From assembly GCA_022072505.1 (NCBI GenBank), contig JAJVHU010000031.1, positions 17,974 through 81,973 on the forward strand: a DNA stretch of 64,000 nucleotides. The letters run 5' to 3'. Positions 1-12,700 of the stretch are shown here, piece by piece; the first letter of the stretch is position 1; the number at the start of each line of letters is the position of its first letter. The position numbers and the translations under genes are program-made. This DNA is from Phycisphaerae bacterium (GTDB taxonomy: Bacteria > Planctomycetota > Phycisphaerae > UBA1845). The notes under the pieces were generated by a model. The model worked only from the letters and a program-made list of their open reading frames with translations. It searched no databases and was not told the DNA's origin.

Positions 1-200
1 TTCCGCGGTTCTGGGTGAGATGCTTCGCGCGGGCTGAAGCCGCGCGGCTCGGGTCGGTGATTCCGCGGTTCTGGGTGAGACGCTTCGCGCGGGCTGAAGC
101 CGCGCGGCTCGGGTCGGTGATTCCGCGGTTCTGGGTGAGACGCTTCGCGCGGGCTGAAGCCGCGCGGCTCGGGTCGGTGATTCCGCGGTTCTGCGTGAGC
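1..200. repeat. 60-bp tandem repeat, 3.3 copies
   Basis: Three full 60-bp units start at 1, 61 and 121, followed by a 20-bp partial unit. Units differ by a single T/C change near unit position 20. The core (gcttcgcgcgggctgaagcc followed by gcgcggctcgg) recurs with one mismatch, in both orientations, at 44587-44791. The array ends just before the RND transporter gene and may continue to the left of the window. The repeat is open in one frame, but that reading is only the repeat translated and is not called a gene. Confidence 0.95.
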
Positions 201-225
201 GGGTGTGAGGCGCCGGACGAATCTC

Positions 226-3200
226 ATGCGCACGCTCATCACTTTCGGTGTCCGCAATCCGGTGTCGGCCAACGTGCTGATGCTGTGTCTGATCGCCGGC
301 GGATTCTACGCCGCGCGACACATCGTTCGAGAACGGTACCCGGAGTTTTCAATCGACCGGATCGCCGTGGAGGTGGTCTATCCCGGCGCGGGTCCGGCGG
401 ACGTTGAGACCGGGGTCTGCACGCCGATCGAGAACGCGATCGAGGGCATCGACGGGATCCGCGAGCTTTCGTCGATCGCATCCGAAGGTCACGGCATCGT
501 GGTCGCCTTTCTGAACGAGGATGCGGACACGATGCGCGCCCTGGACGACATCCGTCTGGCGGTGGACCAGGCGGACCACCTTCCCGCGGAAGCGGAGGAG
601 CCCGTCGTGCGCGAGATGGTGCTGCGGACGGGAGTGGTGAATCTTGCGTTGTCGGGAGAGGTTCCGGAGACGGTACTGCGGGACGTGGCGCGCGAGGTGG
701 AGCGGGAACTGCGGTCGCTGCCGGGGATTTCGCAGACCGCGATCTGGGGCGTGCGGGACCGCGAGATTCTCATCGAGGTCCGGGAGGACACGCTGCGGGC
801 GTATGCGCTGTCGTTCGAGGAGGTCATGCGGGCGGTGGCGTCCAACAGCCTGGATCTTCCGGCGGGCGTGCTGCGGACGGCGCGTGAGGAGCTGGTGCTG
901 CGGGTGACGGGGCGGCGGATGACGGCGTCGGAGTACGACGACCTTGTCGTGCTGTCCCGTCCGGACGGGACGGCGGTGCGCCTCGGGCAACTGGCGACGG
1001 TGCGTGAGACGTTCGAGGACGCGGCGATCGAGTCCCGCTTCGACGGGGCGCGCTGCGCGGTGATCGCCGTGTACAAGACGCCGGAGCAGGACACGATCCT
1101 GATATCGAAGGCGGTGCGTGAATACGCGGCGGCGAAGCAGAGGGAACTTCCGCCGGCGCTGAAGCTTTCGGCGTGGGCGGACGGTTCGATCGAGATCGAC
1201 GGCCGGGTGCGGATGCTGCTGTGGAACGGGCTTCAGGGCGTGGCGCTGATGGTGGGGGCGCTGGGGTTCTTCATGCGTCCGCGGGTGGCGTTGTGGGTGA
1301 TGACCGGTTTGCCGGTGGCGTACGCGGGAGCGCTGCTGGTGATGTATTTCACCGGGCACACGATCAATATTCTGAGTCTTTTCGCGCTCATCATGGTGAG
1401 CGGGATGATCGACGACGACGCGATCGTCATCAGCGAGAGCATCTACGCGAGGAGTCGCCGCGGCGAGGACGCGGACACGGCGACGATCGAAGGCGTGATG
1501 GACGTGGCGATGCCGGTGGTGGCATCGTCGTTCACGACGATCATCGCGTTCATCCCGCTGTTCTTCATCGTGGGCATCATGGGCAAGTTCGTGCGTGAGG
1601 CGCCGCTGGTGATCATCGCGGCGCTCGTGGCGTCGCTGGTGGAGGTGCTGCTGATTCTGCCGCCGCATCTTCGCCACCACGGCGGACTGGAGGCGGCGGG
1701 GGGGGAGGCGCCGGCGCGGTCGCGCTTTCGCCGAGCGCTGGATGGCGCGATGGAGCGGGTGATCGAGCGCGTGTACGCGCCGACGTACCGCTTCGCGCTG
1801 GCGCATCGTTATGCGTTCCTGTCGGGGGCGACGGCGCTGGTGCTGATCGGCGCGGGGCTGGTGGCGGGAGGAAGGCTTCCGCTGGTGCTGCTGTCCAGCG
1901 ACGACAACACGATTCTGCGGGCTCGAGTCGAGCTTCCCGAGGGGACGCCGGCGGACGTCAGCCGGCGGATCACGTCGGAGCTGGAGGCGGGGGCGTGGGC
2001 GCTGAACGCCGATCCGGAGCTGAAACCGCGGCGCGACGGGGCGCTGGTGCGCCACGTTTATGCGACGCTCGGGGCGTGGAACGACTTCCTCCCCCGCCGC
2101 GGCAACAACCTCTGCGAAGTGAAGATCGAGCTGATGCCGCCCGGGCAGCGGTGGATCCGCGACCGCGACCTCGTGGATCGGTGGCGGCGCGCCGTCGGCG
2201 ACATCCCGGAGGCGACCTCGTTCGTGATCGAAGCGGACGGCATCGCGCCGACGGACCGACCGATCGAGATCCGCCTGCTGGGGCCGGACCTCGACAATCT
2301 GCGCGAGGCGTCGGACCGCCTTCAGGAGCGGCTGGCGGAGTTCAGCGGCGTGCGCTCCGTGTATGACGACATGATCGCGGGGAAGCGCGAGCTTCAGGTG
2401 AGTTTGCGTCCGGAGGCGCGGATGCTCGGGCTGACGGTAGCGGACGTGGCGACGCAGCTTCGGCAGGGATATTTCGGCGGCGAGGCGCTGCGCCTTCAGC
2501 GGGATCGCGAGGAGGTTCAGGTGCGCGTGCGCTACCCGCTCGACGAGCGGCAGTCGCTGTCGGCGCTGGAGAACATCCGGTTCCGGACGGCGGCGGGGAC
2601 GGAAGTGCCGTTTCATGAGGCGGTGGACGTGACGTGGGTCCGCGGACCGGCGGCGATCCGGCATGAGAACGGGATGCGGAAGGTCGAGGTCTACGCGGAT
2701 CTGGACGAGCGTCTCGCCAACGCGGAGCAGATTCTCTCGCACCTGACGCCGGCGTTTCTTCCGGAACTGGTCGCGGCGCACCCGGGGATGCGGTTCCGGG
2801 TCGCGGGTCAGCGGCAACTGGTGGACGAGTCTTTGCGGAGTCTTGCGGCCGGGGCGGCGATCGCGATGGCGGGGATGTACGTGATGCTGGCGGTGACGCT
2901 GGGGTCGTACTACCAGCCGCTGATCATCATGTCGGCGATCCCGATCGGGCTGGTGGGCTCGCTGCTGGGGCACGTGGCGATGGGGTTCGACCTTTCGTTG
3001 ATGAGTCTTTTCGGGATGCTCGGTCTGGCGGGCATCGTGGTGAACAACGTGCTGGTGCTGATCGACTTCATCAACGCGCGCCTGCGTCAGGGGGCGACGG
3101 TGATCGACGCGGTGGTGGAATCCGGGAAGGCGCGGTTCACGGCGGTGGCGTTGACGTCGATCACGACGGTCGTCGGGCTGATTCCGGTGTCGCTGGACAC

Positions 3201-3435
3201 GAGCGGCGAGGTCTACAGCGTGATTCCGATGGCGATCTCGCTGGGATTCGGGCTGACGTTCTCGACGGGGGTGACGCTGGTGCTGGTGCCGGCGATCTAC
3301 CTTGCGTTCAACGACGTGCGTCGGGCGGCGCGGTGGGTCTTCCGCGGCGGGGCATACCCGTCTCGGGAGGAGGTTGAGCATTTCGCGGCGCGGCGCGGCG
3401 ACGCGGGCGCCGTTGCGGCGGGAGGCGTGACGTGA
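226..3435 (+). CDS. RND-family efflux transporter, inner-membrane pump (AcrB/MdtF-like)
   Basis: A proton-driven inner-membrane exporter of the resistance-nodulation-division superfamily, normally working with a periplasmic adaptor and an outer-membrane channel. The product is about 1069 residues, the usual family length. The N-terminus (LITFGVRNPVSANVLMLCL) is the first membrane helix. A large periplasmic loop follows, then a helix cluster from about residue 330, a second periplasmic loop after about residue 550 and a last helix cluster near the C-terminus. The aspartate pair of transmembrane helix 4, used for proton relay in AcrB, is present in GMIDDDAIVISES near residue 393. The start chosen is ATG 226; GTG 205 would add seven residues and lies against the repeat. 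The stop overlaps the TolC-like gene by 4 bp. No adaptor gene follows, so it probably lies to the left of the window. Substrate unknown. Confidence 0.93.
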   Translation: MRTLITFGVRNPVSANVLMLCLIAGGFYAARHIVRERYPEFSIDRIAVEVVYPGAGPADVETGVCTPIENAIEGIDGIRELSSIASEGHGIVVAFLNEDADTMRALDDIRLAVDQADHLPAEAEEPVVREMVLRTGVVNLALSGEVPETVLRDVAREVERELRSLPGISQTAIWGVRDREILIEVREDTLRAYALSFEEVMRAVASNSLDLPAGVLRTAREELVLRVTGRRMTASEYDDLVVLSRPDGTAVRLGQLATVRETFEDAAIESRFDGARCAVIAVYKTPEQDTILISKAVREYAAAKQRELPPALKLSAWADGSIEIDGRVRMLLWNGLQGVALMVGALGFFMRPRVALWVMTGLPVAYAGALLVMYFTGHTINILSLFALIMVSGMIDDDAIVISESIYARSRRGEDADTATIEGVMDVAMPVVASSFTTIIAFIPLFFIVGIMGKFVREAPLVIIAALVASLVEVLLILPPHLRHHGGLEAAGGEAPARSRFRRALDGAMERVIERVYAPTYRFALAHRYAFLSGATALVLIGAGLVAGGRLPLVLLSSDDNTILRARVELPEGTPADVSRRITSELEAGAWALNADPELKPRRDGALVRHVYATLGAWNDFLPRRGNNLCEVKIELMPPGQRWIRDRDLVDRWRRAVGDIPEATSFVIEADGIAPTDRPIEIRLLGPDLDNLREASDRLQERLAEFSGVRSVYDDMIAGKRELQVSLRPEARMLGLTVADVATQLRQGYFGGEALRLQRDREEVQVRVRYPLDERQSLSALENIRFRTAAGTEVPFHEAVDVTWVRGPAAIRHENGMRKVEVYADLDERLANAEQILSHLTPAFLPELVAAHPGMRFRVAGQRQLVDESLRSLAAGAAIAMAGMYVMLAVTLGSYYQPLIIMSAIPIGLVGSLLGHVAMGFDLSLMSLFGMLGLAGIVVNNVLVLIDFINARLRQGATVIDAVVESGKARFTAVALTSITTVVGLIPVSLDTSGEVYSVIPMAISLGFGLTFSTGVTLVLVPAIYLAFNDVRRAARWVFRGGAYPSREEVEHFAARRGDAGAVAAGGVT

Positions 3436-5012
3436 GTCGCAGGGTGCGTCGCGTTTCAGCAGCGTGGGCGGCGGCGCTGGCGCTGATCGGCGGATGCCGC
3501 GGTTTCGAGGAAACCGTCGCTCGGTACAAGTCCGTGCCGCGGGAGTTCGACGTTCGCCCCGCGCGACGGTCTGCCGTCGAAGCCTCGTTGCACGCGGACG
3601 GCGCGCGTCCCGAGACCGCCGCCCCGGAAACACCGGTCAATCTGCTCGACGAAAACGGCGTGCTCACGCTGGAGCGCGCCATCGAGCAGGCGTTGCGCGG
3701 GAATCCCGACCTTCAGGCGGCGCTGGCCCGCCTCGAGGCGGCACAGGCCCGCGTCGGTCAGGCGCAGGCGGCGTACTGGCCGCTCGCGGCGTTCACGCAC
3801 GCATCAAGCCGGACGTTTCACACGCCCGCCAGCCGCAACCGGTTGGCGCTGGGTCTTCAGCAGCCGACGATCCTCACGACCCCGTCGGACTCCTCCAGCC
3901 TGCTGGATCTCACGACGATCCTCGGGCTGCTGCGTCTGCCGTTATTCAGCAATCTCGATCTGAAGGGCGACCGCAACTCGTTCAGCGAGCACACGACGGC
4001 GTTCAGCCTGTCGTGGCTGGTGTACGACGGGTTCGCCCGCGAGGCGCGGGAGCGAGCGTCGCGTCATCTGGAGTCGGCGTCGAAAGCGGCGCGGGAGGAC
4101 GCTGCGCGGTTGATCCGGCGATCGGTGACCACGGCGTATCATCAGGCGCAGCTCGGCGAGGGGCAGCTTCGGATCGCCGCCGCGGACGAGGCGTTCGGGC
4201 GGGAGCAGCTCGAGGCGACCCGCCGGTTGCTGGCGGCGCAGAAGGCGGCGCCGACGGACGTGGCGAACTTCGAGCTTCGCGTGACGGCGGCGCAGGCGAA
4301 TCTCGCGGCGGCGCAGGGCATCCGGGACACGAGTCTGGTCGTGCTGGCGGAATTGCTGGGGTTGGCGGGAGGCCGGCTTCCGGAGGGGGCTCGCCTTGCC
4401 GAGCTTTCGGTGGAGACGGCGGAGGAACTGTCCGCTCCCGACGCGACGCACTGGCTTGCGGAGGCGGCGAGGCAAAGGCCCGACCTGCGGCAACTGGAGG
4501 CGTTCCTGCGGAGTCAGGATGAGAACGTCCTGGCGGCGCAGGCGCTTTACAGCCCGATGATATCGCTCACGGCGTCGTGGGGGTTCACGCGTCCGTCGAA
4601 CATCGAGTACAGCGTCGAGGATCAGGCGACGGCGGCGGGCGTCGAAATGCGCTGGGACATCTTCACCGGCGGGATGCGCCGTCAGAAGGTGCTCGAGGCC
4701 GGGGCGCTGCGGCGTGAGGCCGAGGCGCTGCTGCGCCGGCAGCATCTGGCCGTCGAGTCCCAGGTCCGGCAGGCGGTGATCGAGGTCGTGCGGGCGCAGC
4801 GTGAGATCGAGCTGAACGCGCGGGCGGTCGAGATGAGCCGGCAGATCCGTGACGCGGTCCGTGCCGGGTATGACGCCGGCAAGGAGACGCTGACGCGGCT
4901 GAATGAGACGCAGCGCGACTACATCACCGCGGACGCCGAGCTGATCCTGTCGCGCATCCGTCTGCGCGAGGCGTGGAACGAGCTGCGCTCCGCGGCCGGG
5001 TCGCCGCCCTGA
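3432..5012 (+). CDS. TolC-family outer-membrane efflux channel lipoprotein
   Basis: Outer-membrane factor expected to complete the tripartite pump with the preceding RND transporter. It has 526 residues. The N-terminus has a hydrophobic stretch ending in LIGGC, a lipobox, so the mature protein is probably acylated on Cys, as in OprM/NodT-type factors. Two long alpha-helical repeats follow (from about 75 and about 330), rich in Ala, Gln, Glu and Arg, each opening with the family-typical pattern (LEQALRGNPDL-like; ARQRPDLRQLEAFL). A Gly/Leu/Phe-rich segment in the middle matches the beta-barrel part. The GTG start overlaps the upstream stop, which implies translational coupling. Confidence 0.92.
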   Translation: MSRRVRRVSAAWAAALALIGGCRGFEETVARYKSVPREFDVRPARRSAVEASLHADGARPETAAPETPVNLLDENGVLTLERAIEQALRGNPDLQAALARLEAAQARVGQAQAAYWPLAAFTHASSRTFHTPASRNRLALGLQQPTILTTPSDSSSLLDLTTILGLLRLPLFSNLDLKGDRNSFSEHTTAFSLSWLVYDGFAREARERASRHLESASKAAREDAARLIRRSVTTAYHQAQLGEGQLRIAAADEAFGREQLEATRRLLAAQKAAPTDVANFELRVTAAQANLAAAQGIRDTSLVVLAELLGLAGGRLPEGARLAELSVETAEELSAPDATHWLAEAARQRPDLRQLEAFLRSQDENVLAAQALYSPMISLTASWGFTRPSNIEYSVEDQATAAGVEMRWDIFTGGMRRQKVLEAGALRREAEALLRRQHLAVESQVRQAVIEVVRAQREIELNARAVEMSRQIRDAVRAGYDAGKETLTRLNETQRDYITADAELILSRIRLREAWNELRSAAGSPP

Positions 5013-5039
5013 CCGGGCACGAGGGTTTCGCGCGGTTCG

Positions 5040-5438
5040 CTACAGCGGCTGCTGCGCGAGCCAGCGGACGACGTCGGCGTGCAGCGAATCCACCGGAAGG
5101 GTGAGAAGCTCGTCCTTGCGGACCCAGCGGTGTTCGACGCGCGGCGGTTGCGGCGGGCGCTCGCCGAGCACACCGCAGAAGAAGTACCGCAGCGTTACGG
5201 GTCTGCCGTCCAGCACGGCGGCGATCGGGGGCTGACCCACGTCGACCTCCAGCCTCATGCCCAGCAGAGACTCTCCGCAGCGGCGCATTGCGGCTTCGCA
5301 GGACTCTCCGGGCATCGTCTCTCCCGTCGGAAAGGTCCACGGCGCGGCCGGATCGTCCGCCGCGCGGCAGACGAGGTAAGCGTTGTCAAAGCGCTGGATC
5401 AACCCGATGACGCGCGTGTTCGCCCAGAGGTCAGGCAT
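5040..5438 (-). CDS. NUDIX-fold protein with degenerate NUDIX box
   Basis: A 132-residue protein with the fold signature of MutT/NUDIX hydrolases: an N-terminal strand (NTRVIGLIQRFDNAYLVCR), a TFPTGE turn and a helix where the NUDIX box should be. The box reads GETMPGESCEAAMRRCGES. Against G-x5-E-x7-R-E-U-x-E-E-x-G-U it keeps G, the first E, the R and the last G, but the metal-binding glutamates are Cys, Ser and Leu. Pyrophosphohydrolase activity is therefore doubtful; a nucleotide-sensing or binding role is possible. Last gene of the minus-strand run that begins with secA, and it abuts the membrane protein upstream. ATG start. Confidence 0.75.
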   Translation of the reverse strand: MPDLWANTRVIGLIQRFDNAYLVCRAADDPAAPWTFPTGETMPGESCEAAMRRCGESLLGMRLEVDVGQPPIAAVLDGRPVTLRYFFCGVLGERPPQPPRVEHRWVRKDELLTLPVDSLHADVVRWLAQQPL

Positions 5439-5439
5439 G

Positions 5440-6159
5440 TCAGGTCGAAGGTTCCGATGAGGGGCGGTGCGGAGACGGCAGGGGAGAGGCGAGCGGCCAG
5501 GTCATCGACGCGATCCCGAACGAGAACAGCACGATCGACAGCACGACGCGGATCGCCCAGACCCACCGCCGCTGAGGCCTCGCCAGCTCGCGGTTGACGC
5601 CCTCGAACGTCCCCTTCGGAAAGCGTCCGCTGTCGGTGATCCAGCGGATGTAGCCGATCGCGCCGCCGGGCGGATACCGGTCGGAAAGATGCCGACGCAC
5701 CTGGTCTTCGATCGAGTTCATGTACTGATCCTTGTTCATGCCCTCCGGCAGGCGCGTCCGCGCCTCGACCGCGAGGTTGGCGATGTCGCGCGGGAGCCCG
5801 ACGATCTCGCCGCGGATCGACAGTCCCCAGCCGACGAGCACGATCAACGTCGTTCCGACGAGCACGTGCGCTTTCCGGACCGGACGACACCGCGCCGCGA
5901 CGCGGTAAACCGAAGCGCCGATCACCAGCCCGAAAAGGGCGTAGAAAAAAAGCCCGAGGTACGCCATCAAAAAGGAAACGTACGACAGCAGCACGCCGAA
6001 GGGCGCCGCCAACGCGCATCCGACCGCCACGGCCGCCGCCCAGCGCCCCCTCGGCCTCGCCGCGGAGACCGGCGGCGCGCTCCGCACGACGGACGCGGCT
6101 GAACCCGTCTCGCGGGACGCCGAGGGTTGTTCGATCGCCGGCGGCACCAACTTGCTCAT
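5440..6159 (-). CDS. hypothetical multi-pass membrane protein
   Basis: 239 residues, family not recognised. A charged, Pro/Ser-rich N-terminus of about 40 residues precedes two close hydrophobic segments (about 40-62 and 64-88), a third (about 98-114), a soluble region of about 90 residues containing YPPGGAIGYIRWITDSGRFP, and a final membrane segment (about 203-225). The N-terminus and the two closely spaced helices resemble small planctomycete inner-membrane proteins of unknown role, but this is only an impression. It is 6 bp from the DUF190 gene and directly abuts the NUDIX-like gene, so the three are probably co-transcribed. Confidence 0.7.
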   Translation of the reverse strand: MSKLVPPAIEQPSASRETGSAASVVRSAPPVSAARPRGRWAAAVAVGCALAAPFGVLLSYVSFLMAYLGLFFYALFGLVIGASVYRVAARCRPVRKAHVLVGTTLIVLVGWGLSIRGEIVGLPRDIANLAVEARTRLPEGMNKDQYMNSIEDQVRRHLSDRYPPGGAIGYIRWITDSGRFPKGTFEGVNRELARPQRRWVWAIRVVLSIVLFSFGIASMTWPLASPLPSPHRPSSEPST

Positions 6160-6165
6160 TGCTGA

Positions 6166-6507
6166 TTACCGCCCCTTCGACGCACGGTACCAGACCACCT
6201 CGACCTCCTCGATCGTCGCCAGACCCTCGCGGATCAGTCCGTCCAGATGCGCCAGGAAGGCGTCGATCTTCGCTCGCTCATCCACGATCTCGATGATCAG
6301 CGGGAGATCCTCGCTGAGCCGCAGCACCCCGGCGGCATGCACACGCGAGTTCGCCCCGAACCCCATCACGCCCTTGACCACCGTTGCGCCCGCCAGATGC
6401 TGCTCGCGCGCCTTCAGGACGATCGCCTCGTGCAGCGGACGACCCTCCGCGCGGTCGGATTCTCCGATGAAGATCCGCAACCGCGTCGCTCTGGCAGGAA
6501 GGCTCAT
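6166..6507 (-). CDS. DUF190 family protein
   Basis: A small soluble protein of 113 residues with the features of DUF190: RLRIFIGESDRAEGRPLHEA at the N-terminus, a central GATVVKGVMGFGA glycine-rich turn, then DLPLIIEIVDERAKI, a ferredoxin-like fold related to PII proteins. DUF190 genes frequently sit beside crcB, as here, so a link to fluoride handling or to regulating the channel is suspected in the family but not proven. The start at 6507 (MSLPARATRLR) is preferred over an in-frame codon six residues upstream. The biochemical role is unknown. Confidence 0.85.
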   Translation of the reverse strand: MSLPARATRLRIFIGESDRAEGRPLHEAIVLKAREQHLAGATVVKGVMGFGANSRVHAAGVLRLSEDLPLIIEIVDERAKIDAFLAHLDGLIREGLATIEEVEVVWYRASKGR

Positions 6508-6625
6508 GAACGTCAGTCCTCGCACCGGCGGCGATCCGAATCCCGCCGGGAGAATGTATCACGGAGCGCCGCTCGGCGCAACCGCAGGGCTTCACCGCGC
6601 GTCGACGCTCCCCCGCCCGCACGCC

Positions 6626-7012
6626 TCATGACCCCGCCTCCCGGCGCGCCAGCCAGCATCCGGCGTATACCGCGATCATGCACAGGCCGACGCTCCCGAG
6701 CACGTTCCCCGCCGCCCGGACGAACTGCCCGGACTGAATCAGTTTCAGCGTCTCCCACGAGAAACTGCTGAACGTCGTGTATCCGCCGAGCACGCCGATG
6801 AGCACCGCCGCGCGAAGTCGCGGGTCCGCCGCCGCCGCGTCAAACCTCGTCGCCAGGAACCCGATCAGCAGGCAGCCGGAGACGTTGACGGCCAGCGTCC
6901 CCCAGGGAAACCCGATCGCCCGCCCCTGAACCCAGCCGGACAACAGGTAGCGCAGGGCGCTGCCCGCCGCCCCGCCGACCGCCACCGCCAGGACTCGACT
7001 GAAGGTTTCCAC
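6626..7012 (-). CDS. crcB: CrcB/Fluc fluoride ion channel
   Basis: A 128-residue four-helix membrane protein of the Fluc family, a dual-topology dimer that exports fluoride passively. The diagnostic motifs are all present: GGAAGSALRYLLS in helix 1, GTLAVNVSGC (the Asn lining the pore) in helix 2, and GVLGGYTTFSSFSWE in helix 3, which contains the helix break and the phenylalanine box. A single gene is enough for a homodimeric channel. It lies 50 bp after secA and upstream of the DUF190 gene on the same strand. No fluoride riboswitch was evident in that 50-bp gap. Very confident. Confidence 0.96.
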   Translation of the reverse strand: METFSRVLAVAVGGAAGSALRYLLSGWVQGRAIGFPWGTLAVNVSGCLLIGFLATRFDAAAADPRLRAAVLIGVLGGYTTFSSFSWETLKLIQSGQFVRAAGNVLGSVGLCMIAVYAGCWLARREAGS

Positions 7013-7062
7013 GTCCGGATCGTCACCCTTTCACGAACTGGCGCGCCTCGCGGTCCCGCCCC

Positions 7063-11271
<4,209 letters not shown>

Positions 11272-11402
11272 TGCAGGAATCCGGGAAGGTCTCCGTCCGT
11301 CGGCAGGTCTGCCCCGGCGGAACGCTCGACGTTGGACGTCGAGCAAAGGTCAAATGTTGAAACCGTGACGAATGTGGGGAACCGGACGCAGAAGCCGGAT
11401 CG

Positions 11403-11768
11403 TCACGGGCCGTAAAGACCGCCGACTCTCGCGGTCCGCAGCGCGGACGCGCGACGATGTCCGACCAGCACCGTCACCAGCGCCACCACCACCAGACCGG
11501 GCAGCGCGAAGATGATGAAACTCGACGCCGACGCCTCGGATGAGACGCTTTCCAGCGACGGCGACAGCAGCACGTCCGCGGGACCGATCATCGCCGCCCA
11601 CTGCGCGCCCGCCGGGGCGCGACCGCCGAGCTTCGCGGACTCGTTGACCAGAACCGCAACGCCCACCAGCAGCGCCACGCCGACCGCGACCCCGCGCGAC
11701 ACTGAGCCCGGAGGCGCCGCGCCCGCCGCCTTCCGCCCGGAGTCGGATTGTTCACAGACCTGGTTCAA
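11403..11768 (-). CDS. small two-helix membrane protein, hypothetical
   Basis: An open frame of 121 codons directly downstream of efp. It has two clear hydrophobic segments, VSRGVAVGVALLVGVAVLVN and FIIFALPGLVVVALVTVLVG, flanking a stretch of about 45 residues, with a short basic C-terminus. The arrangement suggests a small inner-membrane protein. The start is uncertain: TTG at 11768 overlaps the efp stop, and the same frame runs open further upstream inside efp in the wrong register. No family was recognised. Its position between efp and secA on the same strand supports its being a gene. Confidence 0.5.
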   Translation of the reverse strand: MNQVCEQSDSGRKAAGAAPPGSVSRGVAVGVALLVGVAVLVNESAKLGGRAPAGAQWAAMIGPADVLLSPSLESVSSEASASSFIIFALPGLVVVALVTVLVGHRRASALRTARVGGLYGP

Positions 11769-12325
11769 CGCACGCGCTCGACATACTCGCCCGTCCGCGT
11801 GTCCACGCGGATCTTCTCGCCCGGCTCGACAAAAGGCGGGACTTTCACCTTCGCGCCGGTCTCCAGGATCGCGTCCTTCGACTGATTCGTCGCCGTCGCG
11901 CCGCGGACCACCGGCGGCGTGTCCTTCACCAGCAGCTCCACCGTGTTCGGAAGTTCGACGCCGACCACCTTGTCCTGGTAAATCTGACAATTGAGCTTCT
12001 CGTTCGGCCTCAGGAACTTCAACCCGTCGCCGATGATATCCTTGCCCAGCGGAATCTGGTCATACGACTCGAGGTCCATCACGACGAGGTGATCGCCCTC
12101 CGGGTACAGGTATTCGTAGGCTCGCGTCTCGACGAAGGGGACGTCCAGCTTGTCGTCCACGCCGAAGCGGGCGTCGATGATCGATCCGGTTTTGAAGTTC
12201 TTCAGCTTCGTCTGGACGTAGCTGCGCCAGTTCCCCTTCGAGACGCGATGCGCCTCGTGAACGATGAAAAGTTCGCCTTCGTAGATGACGGTGTTCCCCG
12301 CGCGCAAGTCGATGGCGCTGATCAT
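11765..12325 (-). CDS. efp: Translation elongation factor P, atypical tip loop
   Basis: EF-P relieves ribosomes stalled at polyproline. At 186 residues it has the normal three-barrel length: the N-terminal KOW-like domain (IDLRAGNTVIYEGELFIV), the central OB domain and the C-terminal OB domain ending GEKIRVDTRTGEYVERVR, the EF-P signature. In the loop that reaches the peptidyl-transferase centre the sequence is RVSKGNWRSYVQ. By hand alignment to the E. coli loop (KPGKGQAF) the position of modified Lys34 is Asn and the loop lacks the PGKG pattern. Several bacterial EF-P subgroups vary at this tip. No EpmA/B/C or EarP gene is in the window. Confidence 0.94.
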   Translation of the reverse strand: MISAIDLRAGNTVIYEGELFIVHEAHRVSKGNWRSYVQTKLKNFKTGSIIDARFGVDDKLDVPFVETRAYEYLYPEGDHLVVMDLESYDQIPLGKDIIGDGLKFLRPNEKLNCQIYQDKVVGVELPNTVELLVKDTPPVVRGATATNQSKDAILETGAKVKVPPFVEPGEKIRVDTRTGEYVERVR

Positions 12326-12436
12326 GATGTGTGCGTCGAGACGCTCCCTGCTCCGGTCTCCGCTCCGGGGCCCCTTTGACCGCCGCGCGCGGACGCTGCC
12401 GTGAACCGGGCATCCTCTCGCAGGACGCCGCGCCCG

Positions 12437-12700
12437 TCAACCCGCGGGAAAGAACCGGGCTTTCCGAGGGGGGCGTCCCGCCAGGGATTGTCCTGATGCG
12501 GCTCGTCGGAGTGGACCGGTGGACCAGAAGGTCTCCCGGTCGCCGTTGAGGCGGTAGCGGATCGGTGTGGTCGTCGCCAGAACTCCGGGCTCGCTCCGCG
12601 GGCGGCCGCTGCCTTTGAGCCGCCGGCCCGCCGCCTGCTTGCAGGTCGCCTCCATCAAGCCCGAACCGATGGCGCAACCGCCGGCTTCCGAAAAAGGGGG
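12437..12700 (-). pseudogene. Transposase C-terminal remnant (ISKra4-like)
   Basis: A short open stretch reads (A)IGSGLMEATCKQAAGRRLKG, then SGRPRSEPGVLA and a tail with NGDRETFW. This resembles the conserved end of ISKra4-type transposases (GSG-x-VE-x-ACK-x-LV-x-QR-x-K-x-SGM-x-W-x-x-x-G, then a tryptophan near the end), with the W of the SGMxW block lost. No N-terminal or catalytic part is visible next to it, and the reading continues into unrelated sequence, so this is a degraded scar. Family assignment is from memory of the motif and should be treated as tentative. Confidence 0.5.

Noticed and set aside
1-200. CRISPR array
   Set aside because: The 60-bp units are contiguous with no unique spacers, and no cas gene is in the window.
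349-3633. Long open frame on the minus strand opposite the RND gene (1094 codons)
   Set aside because: Arg/His/Pro-rich shadow of a high-GC gene, without domains.
11350-11601. Small minus-strand frame overlapping the two-helix membrane protein
   Set aside because: Arg/Gly-rich composition; the overlapping frame has real membrane segments.
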